A stretch of 64,000 nt of DNA from Clostridium sp. KNHs214 (GTDB lineage Bacteria > Bacillota > Clostridia > Clostridiales > Clostridiaceae). Below are positions 25,970-35,779 of this stretch, piece by piece. The notes beneath the pieces were generated by a model. The model worked only from the letters and a program-made list of their open reading frames with translations, was not told the DNA's origin and did not search any database. How positions within the stretch are numbered: the first letter of the stretch is position 1; each line of letters starts with the position of its first letter. The DNA lies in NCBI RefSeq assembly GCF_000744935.1, contig NZ_JQMW01000011.1:1178001-1242000 (forward strand). Reading direction: 5' to 3'. The translations under genes and the position numbers were made by a program.

Positions 25970-26660
25970 ACCACCTGCTATGCAGGTGTGTTCAGAAAAG
26001 CTTAAGCGTTGAAAAAAAATACCTCACTTTGATAAAATAGAAATGGTTTCGTCAGCCAATCTAAAATCAAAGGAGGTATTGCCCAAAATGGACAATAATA
26101 GTTTAGCACATACTAAGTGGAGATGTAAATATCATATAGTATTTGCACCTAAATATAGAAGGAAAGAAATATATGGAGAAAAGAAAAAAGAAATAGGAAA
26201 AATATTGAGAACGTTATGTGAATGGAAAGGAGTAGAAATAATAGAAGCCAATGCATGTAAGGATCATATACATATGCTTGTATCAATACCCCCAAAAATG
26301 AGTGTATCAGGATTTGTAGGGTTTTTAAAAGGAAAAAGTAGTTTAATGATATTTGAGAAATTTGCAAATTTAAAATATAGGTATGGAAACAGACATTTTT
26401 GGTGTAGAGGTTATTATGTGGATACAGTAGGAAAAAATAAAAAGGCGATAGAAGAGTATATAAAAAATCAACAAAATGAAGATATGATCGCCGATCAAAT
26501 AAGTATTAAAGAATATATGGACCCTTTTAAGGGTGGCAAGTAACAGTTAAATTGCGGCTGGCGATACTTTTACACGTGCCTTAAGGCACAATGCTGGTAA
26601 AATGCCCTTATAGGGCTTAAGAAAAACCACCAGCTAAGCTGGTGGATATTTATTATAAAA
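25970..26660 (+). mobile_element. IS200-type element (IS200/IS605 family, tnpA only)
   Basis: The left end carries hairpin CACCTGC/GCAGGTG (25972-25988) and the right end hairpin CCACCAGC/GCTGGTGG (26637-26655), the subterminal structures recognised by IS200 TnpA. A single tnpA lies between. There are no inverted termini or target duplications, as expected. It inserted directly behind the rrn-tRNA terminator. A decayed relative is at 61650-61855. Confidence 0.85.
26088..26543 (+). CDS. tnpA: IS200-type Y1 HUH transposase TnpA
   Basis: 151 residues from the ATG at 26088, which follows AAAGGAGG; the open frame extends upstream but without a better site. The HUH metal motif is H60-I-H62 (KDHIHMLV) and the catalytic tyrosine is most likely Tyr124 in AIEEYIKNQ. 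It excises and inserts single-stranded DNA using the end hairpins. It appears intact. Confidence 0.93.
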   Translation: MDNNSLAHTKWRCKYHIVFAPKYRRKEIYGEKKKEIGKILRTLCEWKGVEIIEANACKDHIHMLVSIPPKMSVSGFVGFLKGKSSLMIFEKFANLKYRYGNRHFWCRGYYVDTVGKNKKAIEEYIKNQQNEDMIADQISIKEYMDPFKGGK

Positions 26661-26786
26661 AAATATATAACTTCTAATAGAATTTGAAATAAAACAGTTA
26701 TTATTGGTATAATTAAAAATAGAGGATAAATTAAGATTTTTATATGAATATTTTCTCATGAATACTCTAATTAAAAGGAGAAAAAT

Positions 26787-27281
26787 ATGGTAACTAGAGT
26801 AAAACAATTTTTTTTATATTTTAACTATAAAATAGATAAAGATGATAAGAATTTTGTATATAAATATTTGAATAAGGAACAAATAGAGCTATTTCAAAAG
26901 CTAAAAGTATATGAACAAAAACATTGTATAAATGTAGCAAGAGATTTAGTTAAACAGTGTGAGAAACTTAATATAAATTATGGTGAACAGTTAATAATTG
27001 CAGCTTTACTGCATGATATAGGTAAGATAGAATGTGGTCTTAATTTAATAGACAAATCTGCTTTAGTAATTTTAGATAAAATATCTAAAGGAAGAATAAA
27101 AAAATATGAAAAAAATAAGAAGATAGATATGTATTATAATCATCCTGAAAAAGGATATAACATTTTAAAAAAATTAGGTGAAAAGAATAGAATTTTGTTT
27201 CTAGTGAAAAATCATCACAATAATGATATATCTAATGATTTAGAATTAAATATATTAAAGGAATGTGATGAGAAAAATTGA
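26787..27281 (+). CDS. HD-domain phosphohydrolase-like protein
   Basis: 164 residues with an HD domain: metal ligands in QKHCINVARDL, then ALLHDIGK, and later HPEKGYNILK and KNHHN. This is the HD (HDIG) pattern of small metal-dependent phosphohydrolases acting on nucleotides. The exact substrate cannot be told. It stands alone, after an AAAAGGAG site, with the palindromic repeat at 27310 following it. Confidence 0.8.
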   Translation: MVTRVKQFFLYFNYKIDKDDKNFVYKYLNKEQIELFQKLKVYEQKHCINVARDLVKQCEKLNINYGEQLIIAALLHDIGKIECGLNLIDKSALVILDKISKGRIKKYEKNKKIDMYYNHPEKGYNILKKLGEKNRILFLVKNHHNNDISNDLELNILKECDEKN

Positions 27282-27309
27282 ATTAATTTTAATTAAGGCA
27301 CATTCAAAT

Positions 27310-27440
27310 AAGTAACAAGTCAGTATGCTAGTCTATTTTGCGTCATACTGCGTCAGCACCACCCACTGATAGTTATACTAGCCAAGGAAACTGCTTCCTT
27401 GGCTGACACAAAATATATTAGCATCTTTGACGTGTTATTT
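27310..27440. repeat. Nested palindromic repeat element (about 131 bp)
   Basis: The outer arms 27310-27345 and 27404-27440 are imperfect inverted repeats (for example ATGCTAGTCTATTTTGCGTCA against the complement of TGACACAAAATATATTAGCAT). Inside lies a perfect hairpin, GCCAAGGAA/TTCCTTGGC (27381-27403). There is no ORF. It looks like a non-autonomous dispersed element; only this copy is in the window. Confidence 0.6.
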
Positions 27441-27479
27441 CTTTTCATGTACCTAAAGGTGTGATTATGGAGGAAGCTT

Positions 27480-28646
27480 ATGGAAAAGGTGGCACTTTTA
27501 AAATGTGAAGAATACAATGTAGAAATCATAGAAAAAAAACTTAGAGATGGGTTTCAACTATTAGGTGGAGATAGCTTTTTAAGAGAGCTTATTCCCTACA
27601 ATAGTAAGGTTTTATTAAAGCCTAATCTATTAAGTGTAGAAAGAAAAGAATCGCCTGTAGTAACTAATTATAACGTCTTTGAAGCAGTTATAAGAATAAT
27701 TAGAGATTATTCTTCCAATATAACTTTTGGTGATTCCCCAGGAATTGGAGATTCTAGAAAAGCGGCAGAAGCTTGTGGACTTATGGAAGTAGCTGAAAGA
27801 TATGATATCAAATTTGATGGCTTTAGAGAAGAAGTTCATGTTAGATTGGATAATTCTATATTATGCAAGTCATGGAATGTAGCTAAGAAGGCCTATGAAT
27901 CAGATGTATTAATAACTCTACCTAAATTAAAAACTCATGCTATGGCATACTATACAGGAGCTATAAAAAATCAATTTGGATGCATATCAGGTACTAAGAA
28001 GGCGCAGTGGCATACAAGAATGCCTGATGCACAAAATTTTTGTAAAATGCTTTTAGATTTAAATACATTAGTAGGAACAAATTTTGCTATATTGGATGGG
28101 ATTATAGCTATGGAAGGAAATGGGCCTAAAAATGGAAGCCCTAGAAAAATGAATACATTAATAATGGGAAAAAGTTTAAGTGCTGTAGACTCTGTAGCAG
28201 TTAGATTAATAGGATATGATAATCCTTTAGATACTCCAGTTTTAAAAGAGGTTTATGATAGCCGATGGGGAACTGTTTTACCTGAAGATATAGAGGTTTT
28301 AGGAGAAACTATTCAGGATATGAAACAAAAGGACTTTAAATTATGTAGAAAAGGTGGAGATTTTTATTTTAAAAATCCTGTGGTAAATAATTTTCTAAAA
28401 AGCTTAATAGCACCAAATCCTTACTTAATTTATGATAAATGTGTGTCATGCTTTAGATGTGGAGAAATTTGCCCGGAAAAACCTAATGTTATAAAATTTA
28501 TAGAAAAAAAAGGAAAAAAGGTTCCTATGTGGAATATGAATAAATGTATAAGGTGTTTTTGTTGCCAAGAGCTATGTCCAGTAGGAGCAATAGTAACAAA
28601 AGATAAGCTTTTAGGCAAATTGTTAAAAGGGGAAAGGGGAAAATAA
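27480..28646 (+). CDS. DUF362 protein with C-terminal 2x[4Fe-4S] ferredoxin domain
   Basis: 388 residues. The N-terminal DUF362 domain (about 40-280) has LKPNLLS, GDSPG and TLPKLKTH blocks. A bacterial-type ferredoxin end has two CxxCxxCxxxCP clusters at Cys321/324/327/331 and Cys356/359/362/366. The family is common in anaerobes and is taken to be electron transfer related; the substrate is unknown. A GGAGG site precedes the ATG. It may be cotranscribed with the UPF0182 gene, which starts 3 bp later. Confidence 0.88.
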   Translation: MEKVALLKCEEYNVEIIEKKLRDGFQLLGGDSFLRELIPYNSKVLLKPNLLSVERKESPVVTNYNVFEAVIRIIRDYSSNITFGDSPGIGDSRKAAEACGLMEVAERYDIKFDGFREEVHVRLDNSILCKSWNVAKKAYESDVLITLPKLKTHAMAYYTGAIKNQFGCISGTKKAQWHTRMPDAQNFCKMLLDLNTLVGTNFAILDGIIAMEGNGPKNGSPRKMNTLIMGKSLSAVDSVAVRLIGYDNPLDTPVLKEVYDSRWGTVLPEDIEVLGETIQDMKQKDFKLCRKGGDFYFKNPVVNNFLKSLIAPNPYLIYDKCVSCFRCGEICPEKPNVIKFIEKKGKKVPMWNMNKCIRCFCCQELCPVGAIVTKDKLLGKLLKGERGK

Positions 28647-28648
28647 AT

Positions 28649-31372
28649 TTGAAAAAGAAATGGAGAGTTATAGTTCCATTAGTTATAATAGCTATAATTT
28701 TAGCATGTTTAAATAGCATGGTTAAACTTATAGTAGATATAAAATGGTTTAGAGAAGTAGGGTATTTAAGTGTATATTTTACAAAATTATTTGCAGTATT
28801 AAAGATAATGCTTCCAGTGTTCTTTCTAGTTTTTTTTGCTCTTTGGATATATTATAGGAGTTTAAAAAAATCTATATATAAATTGAGAGAAGATAAGAAT
28901 ACTTTAAATACAAAAAAATATAATAAGATATTTATACTTTTGGATTTAGTAGTGTCATTTATAGTATCATTAAATCTATCTAGAAGTTATTGGTATACAA
29001 TACTTCAATATAAAAACAGCGTAGATTTCAATATAAAGGACCCTATGTTTAATAAAGATTTATCTTTTTTTGTGTTTAAATTGCCATTGATACAATCTAT
29101 CTATAGTTTACTAATGACTTTATGTTTAGTACTAGTTATAGTTACCTTCATAGTTTATTTAGTATTAAATACTAAGGATAAAATCATGAATGGTGTGCAT
29201 TTGAGGAATGTTAAGTCATTTACATCTGGTTTTAAAAGTGGCATAACAGAATTTGCAGGAAGACAGCTAGCGGTGGTATCAGCTTTAATACTTTTATTAC
29301 TTTCAATGGGGTATATGATAAAGGCATGGAATCTTGTATATTCCCCAAGGGGAGTAGTTTTTGGAGCAAGTTATACAGATGTTAAGGTTAGTTTGTATTT
29401 TTATAAAGTAATAGCCGTTTTATCTATAATAACCTCTATAGTGGTTTTAGTAAGCTTGCTTGCATCTAAAATAAAACCTATAGTTATATCTATAGTGTTA
29501 ATATTCGTTTTAATATTAGGAGAAAATTTATCAGCTGTATTTGTGCAAAATTTTGTAGTTAAGTCTAATGAAAAGACATTGGAAAAGAAATATATAGAAT
29601 ATAATATAGACTACACAAGGAAAGGTTTTAATATAGATAAAATAAATTCAAAAGATTTTTCCATAGAAAATAATTTAGCCCAAAAAGATTTGAAGGATAA
29701 TAAGGAAACCATAGAAAACATAAAAGTTAATTCAGTGAATCAAGTATTGGAATATTACAACCAAATACAAGTTTTAAAGTATTATTATACTTTTAAAGAT
29801 ATGGATGTAGATAGATATAATATTAATGGAAAGAATACCCAAGTATTCATGGCTGCTAGGGAAATAGATGTAGATTCATTAAAGGAGAAAGCAAGTACTT
29901 GGCAAAATAGACATCTTACCTATACTCATGGCTATGGGGTTGTGATGAATAAAGTGAATGCAGTTACCAGCTCAGGAAAACCTGAATTTTTAATAAAAGA
30001 TATTCCTATCGAAAACAGCATGAATATAGATTTAAAAGACCCTAGAATATATTTTGGTGAAGAAACCAGCGAGTATGCCGTTGTTAATACTAAAATAGGA
30101 GAATTAGATTATCCTGAAGGCGATACAAATAAAACCACTAAATACAATGGAACTGCAGGAATTAAAATGAATGGGCTTAATAAAGTTTTATTTTCTATAT
30201 ACGAGAAGAATCCCAAATTCTTACTTTCAAGAGATATAACTAAGCAAAGTAAAATAATTATAAATAGAAATATAATGGAGAGAGTAAAGAAAATAGCACC
30301 ATTCATATTATATGATAAGGATCCATATGTAGTTATGAATGAAGGAAAGCTATATTGGATAATAGATGGATATAGTGTATCGGACAGATATCCTTTTTCA
30401 CAACCATACAATGGTATAAATTATATAAGAAACTCTGTTAAAGTTGTTATAGATGCAGTAAATGGGGATACAGATTTTTATGTAATAGATGATAAAGATC
30501 CTGTTATCAACAATTTTTCTAAAATATTTCCTAAACTATTTAAAGATTACTCAAAGATGCCAAAAGGCTTAAAAGAGCATATTAAATATCCAGAGGATTT
30601 ATTTAATATACAATGTAGTGTTCTTGGTAAATATCATGTAACAGATCCTATGGTATTTTACAGTGGAGATGATTTATGGGATATATCAAAAAACGAGAAG
30701 CAAGTAGAAAATGAAAAGAAAGAAGAAAAAAATCCTCCATCATATATAATTATGAAATTACCAGGGGAAAATAAAGAAGAGATGGTAGTTACTCAATATT
30801 TTAATGTAAATAGAAAAAATAATATGGAGGCTTTGCTTTGTGGAAGAATGGATGGAGAAAACTATGGCAAGCTGGTTTTATATAATTTTAATAATGAATC
30901 AGTGGAGAGTCCTTATTTATTTAAACAAAGCATAAAACAGGATGCCAATATATCAAAAGAAATATCACTTTGGAATCAAAAAGGATCTGGTTCAGGAGTT
31001 ATATTTGGAGATACCCAAATAATACCTATAAAAAATTCACTATTATATGTAGAACCGCTGTATATAAGGGCCAGTGGTAAGGAAAGTATACCTCAAATGA
31101 AGAGAGTAATTATATCATATGGAGATAAAATGGTCATAGAGGAAAACATAGAAAAGGCATTAAAAGAAATATTTAATATAAAAAGTAAAGAAGAAGAAAA
31201 GCCCGCAAATGAAGAGCAAAAAGAGAAAACTGAACAGTTAAATAATGGTGAAATTAAAAAGGCAAAAGAGTTATATGATAAAGCTATAGAGGCACAGAAA
31301 AAAGGTGATTGGTCTAAGTATGGTGAATATATAAATCAGTTAGGAAAGGTATTAGAAGAGGTTAGTAAATAA
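28649..31372 (+). CDS. UPF0182 family large membrane protein
   Basis: 907 residues with about seven N-terminal transmembrane helices (within the first 300 residues), then a large soluble, probably extracytoplasmic part (about 310-860). A charged E/K-rich linker and a short TPR-like tail close it (ELYDKAIEAQKKGDWSKYGEYINQLGKVL, a pattern also known in this family). UPF0182 has no established function. The start is TTG at 28649, after a GGGGAAA site. Confidence 0.88.
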   Translation: MKKKWRVIVPLVIIAIILACLNSMVKLIVDIKWFREVGYLSVYFTKLFAVLKIMLPVFFLVFFALWIYYRSLKKSIYKLREDKNTLNTKKYNKIFILLDLVVSFIVSLNLSRSYWYTILQYKNSVDFNIKDPMFNKDLSFFVFKLPLIQSIYSLLMTLCLVLVIVTFIVYLVLNTKDKIMNGVHLRNVKSFTSGFKSGITEFAGRQLAVVSALILLLLSMGYMIKAWNLVYSPRGVVFGASYTDVKVSLYFYKVIAVLSIITSIVVLVSLLASKIKPIVISIVLIFVLILGENLSAVFVQNFVVKSNEKTLEKKYIEYNIDYTRKGFNIDKINSKDFSIENNLAQKDLKDNKETIENIKVNSVNQVLEYYNQIQVLKYYYTFKDMDVDRYNINGKNTQVFMAAREIDVDSLKEKASTWQNRHLTYTHGYGVVMNKVNAVTSSGKPEFLIKDIPIENSMNIDLKDPRIYFGEETSEYAVVNTKIGELDYPEGDTNKTTKYNGTAGIKMNGLNKVLFSIYEKNPKFLLSRDITKQSKIIINRNIMERVKKIAPFILYDKDPYVVMNEGKLYWIIDGYSVSDRYPFSQPYNGINYIRNSVKVVIDAVNGDTDFYVIDDKDPVINNFSKIFPKLFKDYSKMPKGLKEHIKYPEDLFNIQCSVLGKYHVTDPMVFYSGDDLWDISKNEKQVENEKKEEKNPPSYIIMKLPGENKEEMVVTQYFNVNRKNNMEALLCGRMDGENYGKLVLYNFNNESVESPYLFKQSIKQDANISKEISLWNQKGSGSGVIFGDTQIIPIKNSLLYVEPLYIRASGKESIPQMKRVIISYGDKMVIEENIEKALKEIFNIKSKEEEKPANEEQKEKTEQLNNGEIKKAKELYDKAIEAQKKGDWSKYGEYINQLGKVLEEVSK

Positions 31373-31470
31373 AATAATTAAGAACAATAGTTATACAAAA
31401 TAATTATTGAAAAATAAAAAATAATTTCTAATAAAAATAAAAAGGTTCTTCTTATAGGAGGCAAATGGAA

Positions 31471-32868
31471 ATGGATTATGATGTTTTAATATTAGGGGGA
31501 GGCTTATCAGGATGTGCTATAGCTTATGAATTGTCAAAATATAGCTTAAATATAGCTTTAATAGAAAAAGATTATGATATAGCTGATGATATTTCTTTAG
31601 TGAATACTGCGATGATTTATGACGGTATAGAGAATGAGTATGATTTAATGGCTAGATTAGAAAAAGAGGGAAATAAAGATTTTGATAGTTTAACTTCTAA
31701 GTTTAAAGTTCCATTTAAAAGGATAGGAACTTTAATGCTTGCAAGGGATATACAACATCAAGAAATTCTCAAAGAAATGTATGAAAGAGCTATAAAAAGA
31801 AAAATAGAAGACATGGCCTTTTTAAGCAGTAAGTATATAAAGCAAATAGAGCCAAACTTGAACATGGACTTTGTTGGAGGTATTTATACTAAAAACACAG
31901 GAGTGGTGTGTCCATATGATTTAGCTATTGCTTATGGAGAAGTAGCTTTTGATAATGGAGTTAAATTTAAGTTGGAAGAGGAAGTTATAGATATAGAAAA
32001 AATATCTAAAGGTTATAGAGTAATTACAAATAAAAATAAATTTAAATGTAAAATAGTTATAAATACTACTCCAGGAGAAAACTATAGCATAGATGTAGAT
32101 AAAAAAGTATATCCTAAAAAATCTATAGGTAATGTTAAGTACCTTCTTTTAGATAAGAACTTTAAAAGAGATTTAGAACATATATTAGTACTAACAAATG
32201 AAAATGATGAAAAAATAATGGTGATACCTACTCTACAAGATAGTACAATCATATCTATGTATAGTAAAGAAAATATAAGTTATGACTATTTCATAAATGG
32301 AATAAATAAGATTTTCCCAGATATAGACAATAAACATATTAGAAATTTCTATCAAGGGCAATCTTATGAAAGCAACATAGTTATAGATGACAGTAGTATA
32401 GATGAGGGATATATAAAGGTTGATGGAAAAAATTATAGTGAAGTAACCATGACACCATTCATAGCTAGAATGATATGTGAAACTGTGGTGAATAATTTAA
32501 ATTGCAAATTAAATAAGGATTTTAATGATAAGAGAAGAGAATTTTACAAGTTTAGAGATTTATCTGATGAAGAAATTGAGCAAGTTGTAATTATGAATGA
32601 AAAGTATGGCAAGATAATATGTCATTGTCAAAAGGTCACAGAGGGAGAGATAATAGATTCTATAAGAAGACCTTTAGGAGCGCGTACACTAGAAGGAATA
32701 AAAAGAAGGACAGGAGCAGCTTATGGTGGTTGCCAAGGGGCTAATTGTATAAATAAAATAATATCTATATTAGCAAGAGAAACTAATAAAAATTTTACGG
32801 ATATAGTTAAGGACTCTAAAGATTCAAAAGTAGTTTTAGGGAGAATCAAGGAGTTTGACGAGGTTTAA
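31471..32868 (+). CDS. FAD-dependent oxidoreductase with BFD-like [2Fe-2S] domain (GlpA-type)
   Basis: About 465 residues. A Rossmann GGGLSGCAIAYEL motif opens a DAO/GlpA-like FAD domain. The C-terminal BFD-like domain has CHCQKVTEGEI and GGCQGANC, four cysteines for a [2Fe-2S] cluster. It resembles anaerobic glycerol-3-phosphate dehydrogenase-type enzymes. With the DUF1667 protein that follows, it is probably part of a redox pair; the usual second FAD/NAD subunit is not here. I prefer the ATG at 31471; that at 31465 is too close to AGGAGG. Confidence 0.85.
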   Translation: MDYDVLILGGGLSGCAIAYELSKYSLNIALIEKDYDIADDISLVNTAMIYDGIENEYDLMARLEKEGNKDFDSLTSKFKVPFKRIGTLMLARDIQHQEILKEMYERAIKRKIEDMAFLSSKYIKQIEPNLNMDFVGGIYTKNTGVVCPYDLAIAYGEVAFDNGVKFKLEEEVIDIEKISKGYRVITNKNKFKCKIVINTTPGENYSIDVDKKVYPKKSIGNVKYLLLDKNFKRDLEHILVLTNENDEKIMVIPTLQDSTIISMYSKENISYDYFINGINKIFPDIDNKHIRNFYQGQSYESNIVIDDSSIDEGYIKVDGKNYSEVTMTPFIARMICETVVNNLNCKLNKDFNDKRREFYKFRDLSDEEIEQVVIMNEKYGKIICHCQKVTEGEIIDSIRRPLGARTLEGIKRRTGAAYGGCQGANCINKIISILARETNKNFTDIVKDSKDSKVVLGRIKEFDEV

Positions 32869-32894
32869 ATACTTTAATTAATGGGGGGATTTTT

Positions 32895-33128
32895 ATGGGA
32901 AATTCTATATTTACTAGTTTAGTTAGAATAAAGGGTTCTGATTATAATGTGGTTCCAGTTAAAAGTAGCTCCCCTATAGCAAAAGAATTATGGGTAGATT
33001 GTTCAAGAGCATTAAGTAGGCTATATGTGGGGGCACCTATAAAACAAGGTGATATAATATGTAGTAACATATTAAATACAGGGGTGGATATAGTATGTAC
33101 TAAAAATGTTAAAAGAAAAAATGTATAA
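32895..33128 (+). CDS. DUF1667 protein
   Basis: 77 residues matching the C-terminal half of DUF1667 (SLVRIKGSDYNVVPVKSSSPI, then APIKQGDIICSNILNTGVDI). The family is typically encoded beside GlpA-like FAD enzymes. Normal members are often about 120 residues with an N-terminal Cys cluster; this one lacks that part and is short. It is 26 bp downstream of the oxidoreductase, so they form an operon. Confidence 0.85.
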   Translation: MGNSIFTSLVRIKGSDYNVVPVKSSSPIAKELWVDCSRALSRLYVGAPIKQGDIICSNILNTGVDIVCTKNVKRKNV

Positions 33129-33171
33129 AAATATGTTTTAGTGAAATATTATAATAATATACAAATGAAGG

Positions 33172-33200
33172 TTGACAATGCTATATTGAGAATGTAAAAT
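33172..33200 (+). promoter_or_regulatory. serS promoter
   Basis: TTGACA (33172-33177), 17 bp, TAAAAT (33195-33200). It places transcription start near 33207, just before the T-box leader. Confidence 0.8.
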
Positions 33201-33235
33201 GATTATTAACTAAATAGATAATTTAAAATTTATAT

Positions 33236-33462
33236 AAAACCGTTGATGAGAATAGTAGCTTTATTAAAGATTTAAGAGAGTCAGTGCATGGTGAAAACTG
33301 ATATCTTTCATTTAGTGAATCCACCTCGGAGGGACTGTGATGAGCAGTACGGTTCAAACCGTTATCAATTTGAGAGAACTAACTTAGAGCTTTAATATTA
33401 GTTAAGTAGGGTGGCAACGCGGAGCTATTCGTCCCTAAAGGGATTGAAGGCTCTTTTTTTAT
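33236..33462 (+). promoter_or_regulatory. T-box riboswitch of serS (specifier UCC)
   Basis: The diagnostic T-box AGGGTGGCAACGCGG lies at about 33408-33422. The terminator arm CGTCCCTAAAGGGAT...GGCTC with a T-run follows (33422-33462). In the stem I 3' side GAATCCACC fits the specifier pattern, giving codon TCC (33320-33322), serine. Uncharged tRNA-Ser would stabilise the antiterminator and allow serS transcription. Confidence 0.92.
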
Positions 33463-33662
33463 TATAAAAATATTTAAAAGTATAGATATTTTATTAAAAT
33501 GTTATGAAATTATAAAATCTTAAATATATATGAGGAGGTGAACTGTTGCGATAAATCTATAAAAATGCTATAAAATCTTATATAAATCAAAATCAGATAT
33601 GCTAAATAGATAATAAAGCAATATTTATAGAATTTTATAGGTTATTGTCAACGGAGTATACT
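33463..33662 (+). other. Leader between T-box and serS
   Basis: A 200-base AT-rich stretch with no clear gene. It holds a strong AGGAGGTG site at 33535 followed by TTG CGA TAA (a two-codon frame, probably meaningless), and partial inverted repeats near 33552-33565 and 33630-33650. Confidence 0.4.
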
Positions 33663-34943
33663 ATGTTAGATATTAAAAAGATAAGAAATAATACAGAAGA
33701 AATTAAAAATTCTATGAACAATAGAGGTGAAGCTTTTAGCGTTAACTTAATTGACCAGGTAGTTAGTTTAGACAAGAGGAGAAGAGAAATATTAGTAGAA
33801 GTAGAAGAATTAAAGAAAAAAAGAAATGAAGAATCAACTTCAATAGGAAAGATGATAAAAGAGGGAAAAGACGTATCAGAACTTAAAGAGCATATGAAGG
33901 GCTTATCAGAAAAAATAAAGGATTTAGACGTAGAACTAGGTGAAGTTGACGAAAAAATAAACTATAATATGCTTAGAATACCTAATATCCCAAACCCAGA
34001 GGTGCCAGAGGGGGATACAGATGAGGATAATGTAGAAATAAGAAAATGGGGTGAGCCTAGAAAATTTAATTTCGAAGCGAAAGCTCACTGGGATATAGGA
34101 ACAGATTTAGATATGCTAGATTTTGAAAGAGCAGGAAAGGTAACTGGTTCAAGATTTACTGTTTATAAAGGCATGGGAGCAAGACTAGAAAGATCAATAA
34201 TCAATTATTTTTTAGATTCTCATACTGAAAAGAATGGATACAAAGAAGTGCTTCCTCCTTACATGGTAAACAGAGATAGCATGACAGGAACTGGACAATT
34301 ACCTAAGTTTGAAGAAGATGCTTTTAAAGTTACAAATGATGACTATTTCTTAATACCAACAGCGGAAGTTCCAGTTACAAATCTCCATAGAAATGAAATA
34401 TTAAAAGGGGAAGATTTACCTGTTAAATATGCTGCATACAGTGCATGCTTTAGATCAGAAGCAGGTTCTGCTGGAAGAGACACAAGAGGTCTTATAAGAC
34501 AGCATCAGTTTAATAAAGTAGAACTAGTTAAATTTACAAAACCAGAGGATTCTTATGAAGAATTAGAAAAACTAACTAGAGATGCAGAAAGCGTTCTACA
34601 AGGCTTAGGACTTCCTTATAGAGTAGTTAAGATATGCAAAGGTGATCTAGGATTTACAGCAGCATTTAAATATGACATAGAAGTTTGGATGCCAAGCTAC
34701 GGAAGATATGTTGAAATATCAAGCTGTAGTAATTTTGAAGATTTCCAAGCTAGACGTGCTAATATAAAATACAAAGAAAATCCAAAAGCTAAGCCAGAAT
34801 TTGTACACACTTTAAATGGATCTGGAGTAGCTGTAGGAAGAACAGTAGCTGCTGTTCTTGAAAATTACCAAAATTCAGATGGAAGCGTAACTATTCCAGA
34901 AGCTCTAAGATGCTACATGGGCGGAAAAGAACTAATAAAATAA
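33663..34943 (+). CDS. serS: Seryl-tRNA synthetase
   Basis: About 426 residues. An N-terminal coiled-coil arm (about 28-110) binds the long tRNA-Ser variable arm. Class II motifs appear as [21 protein letters not shown] (motif 2) and [16 protein letters not shown] (motif 3). The ATG at 33663 gives the family start [10 protein letters not shown]; the upstream TTG at 33645 would precede the CGGAG ribosome-binding site. Regulated by the T-box. Three tRNA-Ser genes lie downstream. Confidence 0.97.
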   Translation: MLDIKKIRNNTEEIKNSMNNRGEAFSVNLIDQVVSLDKRRREILVEVEELKKKRNEESTSIGKMIKEGKDVSELKEHMKGLSEKIKDLDVELGEVDEKINYNMLRIPNIPNPEVPEGDTDEDNVEIRKWGEPRKFNFEAKAHWDIGTDLDMLDFERAGKVTGSRFTVYKGMGARLERSIINYFLDSHTEKNGYKEVLPPYMVNRDSMTGTGQLPKFEEDAFKVTNDDYFLIPTAEVPVTNLHRNEILKGEDLPVKYAAYSACFRSEAGSAGRDTRGLIRQHQFNKVELVKFTKPEDSYEELEKLTRDAESVLQGLGLPYRVVKICKGDLGFTAAFKYDIEVWMPSYGRYVEISSCSNFEDFQARRANIKYKENPKAKPEFVHTLNGSGVAVGRTVAAVLENYQNSDGSVTIPEALRCYMGGKELIK

Positions 34944-34968
34944 GAAAATTGTGAAGCAAGTGCAATAA

Positions 34969-35201
34969 GAAAAATCTGTCTTTAAGTCCACAATAAATAT
35001 ATTTTCTTAGACTACTCGCAATACGCCAAGAAATTCTAATGTTTTGAAATTTCAATACCCTAAAGCTTTCAAACTCGCTTCTGACGGCGCTCAAACAATG
35101 AAAGCTTTAACGGGTATTGAAAATTGAAAACAAAGAATTTTTAAGGCTAGCTCAATAGTCTAAGAAAATATAGTTATTGTTACCTTAAAGACAGATTTTT
35201 C
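34969..35201 (+). repeat. Long-hairpin element A (possible structured RNA)
   Basis: 46-nt outer arms (34969-35014 and 35156-35201) pair at 42 of 46 positions. An inner stem pairs AAATTCT...CAATACCC...AAAGCTTTCA (35031-35070) with its complement up to 35139. Internal-loop blocks are CAATACGCCAAGAA (35019-35032) and AAGGCTAGCTCAATAGTC (35143-35160). The same blocks occur in inverted element B at 35957-36187, although the stems differ. No ORF. Confidence 0.75.
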
Positions 35202-35527
35202 GGTTCATTCATAGACTATCAGAGGAGGAACACAGCTGACTAAAGGATGATTTTCCTCCGCTTCGCTATGGAATATCTTTAATTTATAGATAGGAAATGG
35301 CTCATAATATTTTTTAGGTAGAACCTTTCGTTTAGTCCCTAGTCACCAAATGTTTTTTTAGTACTAGGTTCTAGATGATAGAATTCGTTGTTATAATATA
35401 TATTTATGTTTTTTAACCTATTGATCATTCATTATAAATCAACAGGTTCACGCCAAAAAATTTTAAGTGTTAAACTTCTGACTAATAAATAATTACTTAC
35501 TTTAATTCTGCAAAATAAAAAGTTGAA
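35202..35527. other. Non-coding stretch with small hairpins
   Basis: No gene is seen. Three small inverted repeats are present: GGAGGAA/TTCCTCC (35224-35259), TAGAACCT/AGGTTCTA (about 35318-35373) and AACCTATTGAT/ATCAACAGGTT (about 35415-35447). Probably mobile-element debris. Confidence 0.4.
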
Positions 35528-35779
35528 TTGGTACTATTACCAAAAAATAAATATGGAACTATACTCTCTATCGAGAGATACTTTCTGCTTACATTTTTAG
35601 CAATCAATTTCCTAGAGATTTATAGGTTATATCATCTTAAGGAGCTTAAAACAATTGGAGATACCATAAAACCCCTCAAAAGCCTAGCGGCTAAAGAACT
35701 AGTATATTTTGTTTATGAGCAAGCTAAAAAAGATGTACTTATAGAAAAAGTACTTACCGAGCTAAAGTTAGCCTGTTAG
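35528..35779 (+). pseudogene. C-terminal remnant of an IS701/IS4-type DDE transposase
   Basis: An 83-codon frame with no credible ribosome-binding site. Its pattern (SIERYFLLTFLAINFLEIYR, then ELVYFVYEQAKKDVLIEKVL and LKLAC at the end) resembles the C-terminal end of IS701/IS4-type transposases. The DDE catalytic residues are not included. It is flanked by hairpin elements A and B. Family placement is from memory of such ends, so moderate. Confidence 0.5.

Noticed and set aside
33535-33552. A leader peptide at the AGGAGGTG site before serS
   Set aside because: The frame after it is only TTG CGA then stop, and no other start is correctly spaced.
35528-35779. A new 83-residue protein gene
   Set aside because: It lacks a ribosome-binding site and resembles the tail of a transposase, so a remnant is more likely.
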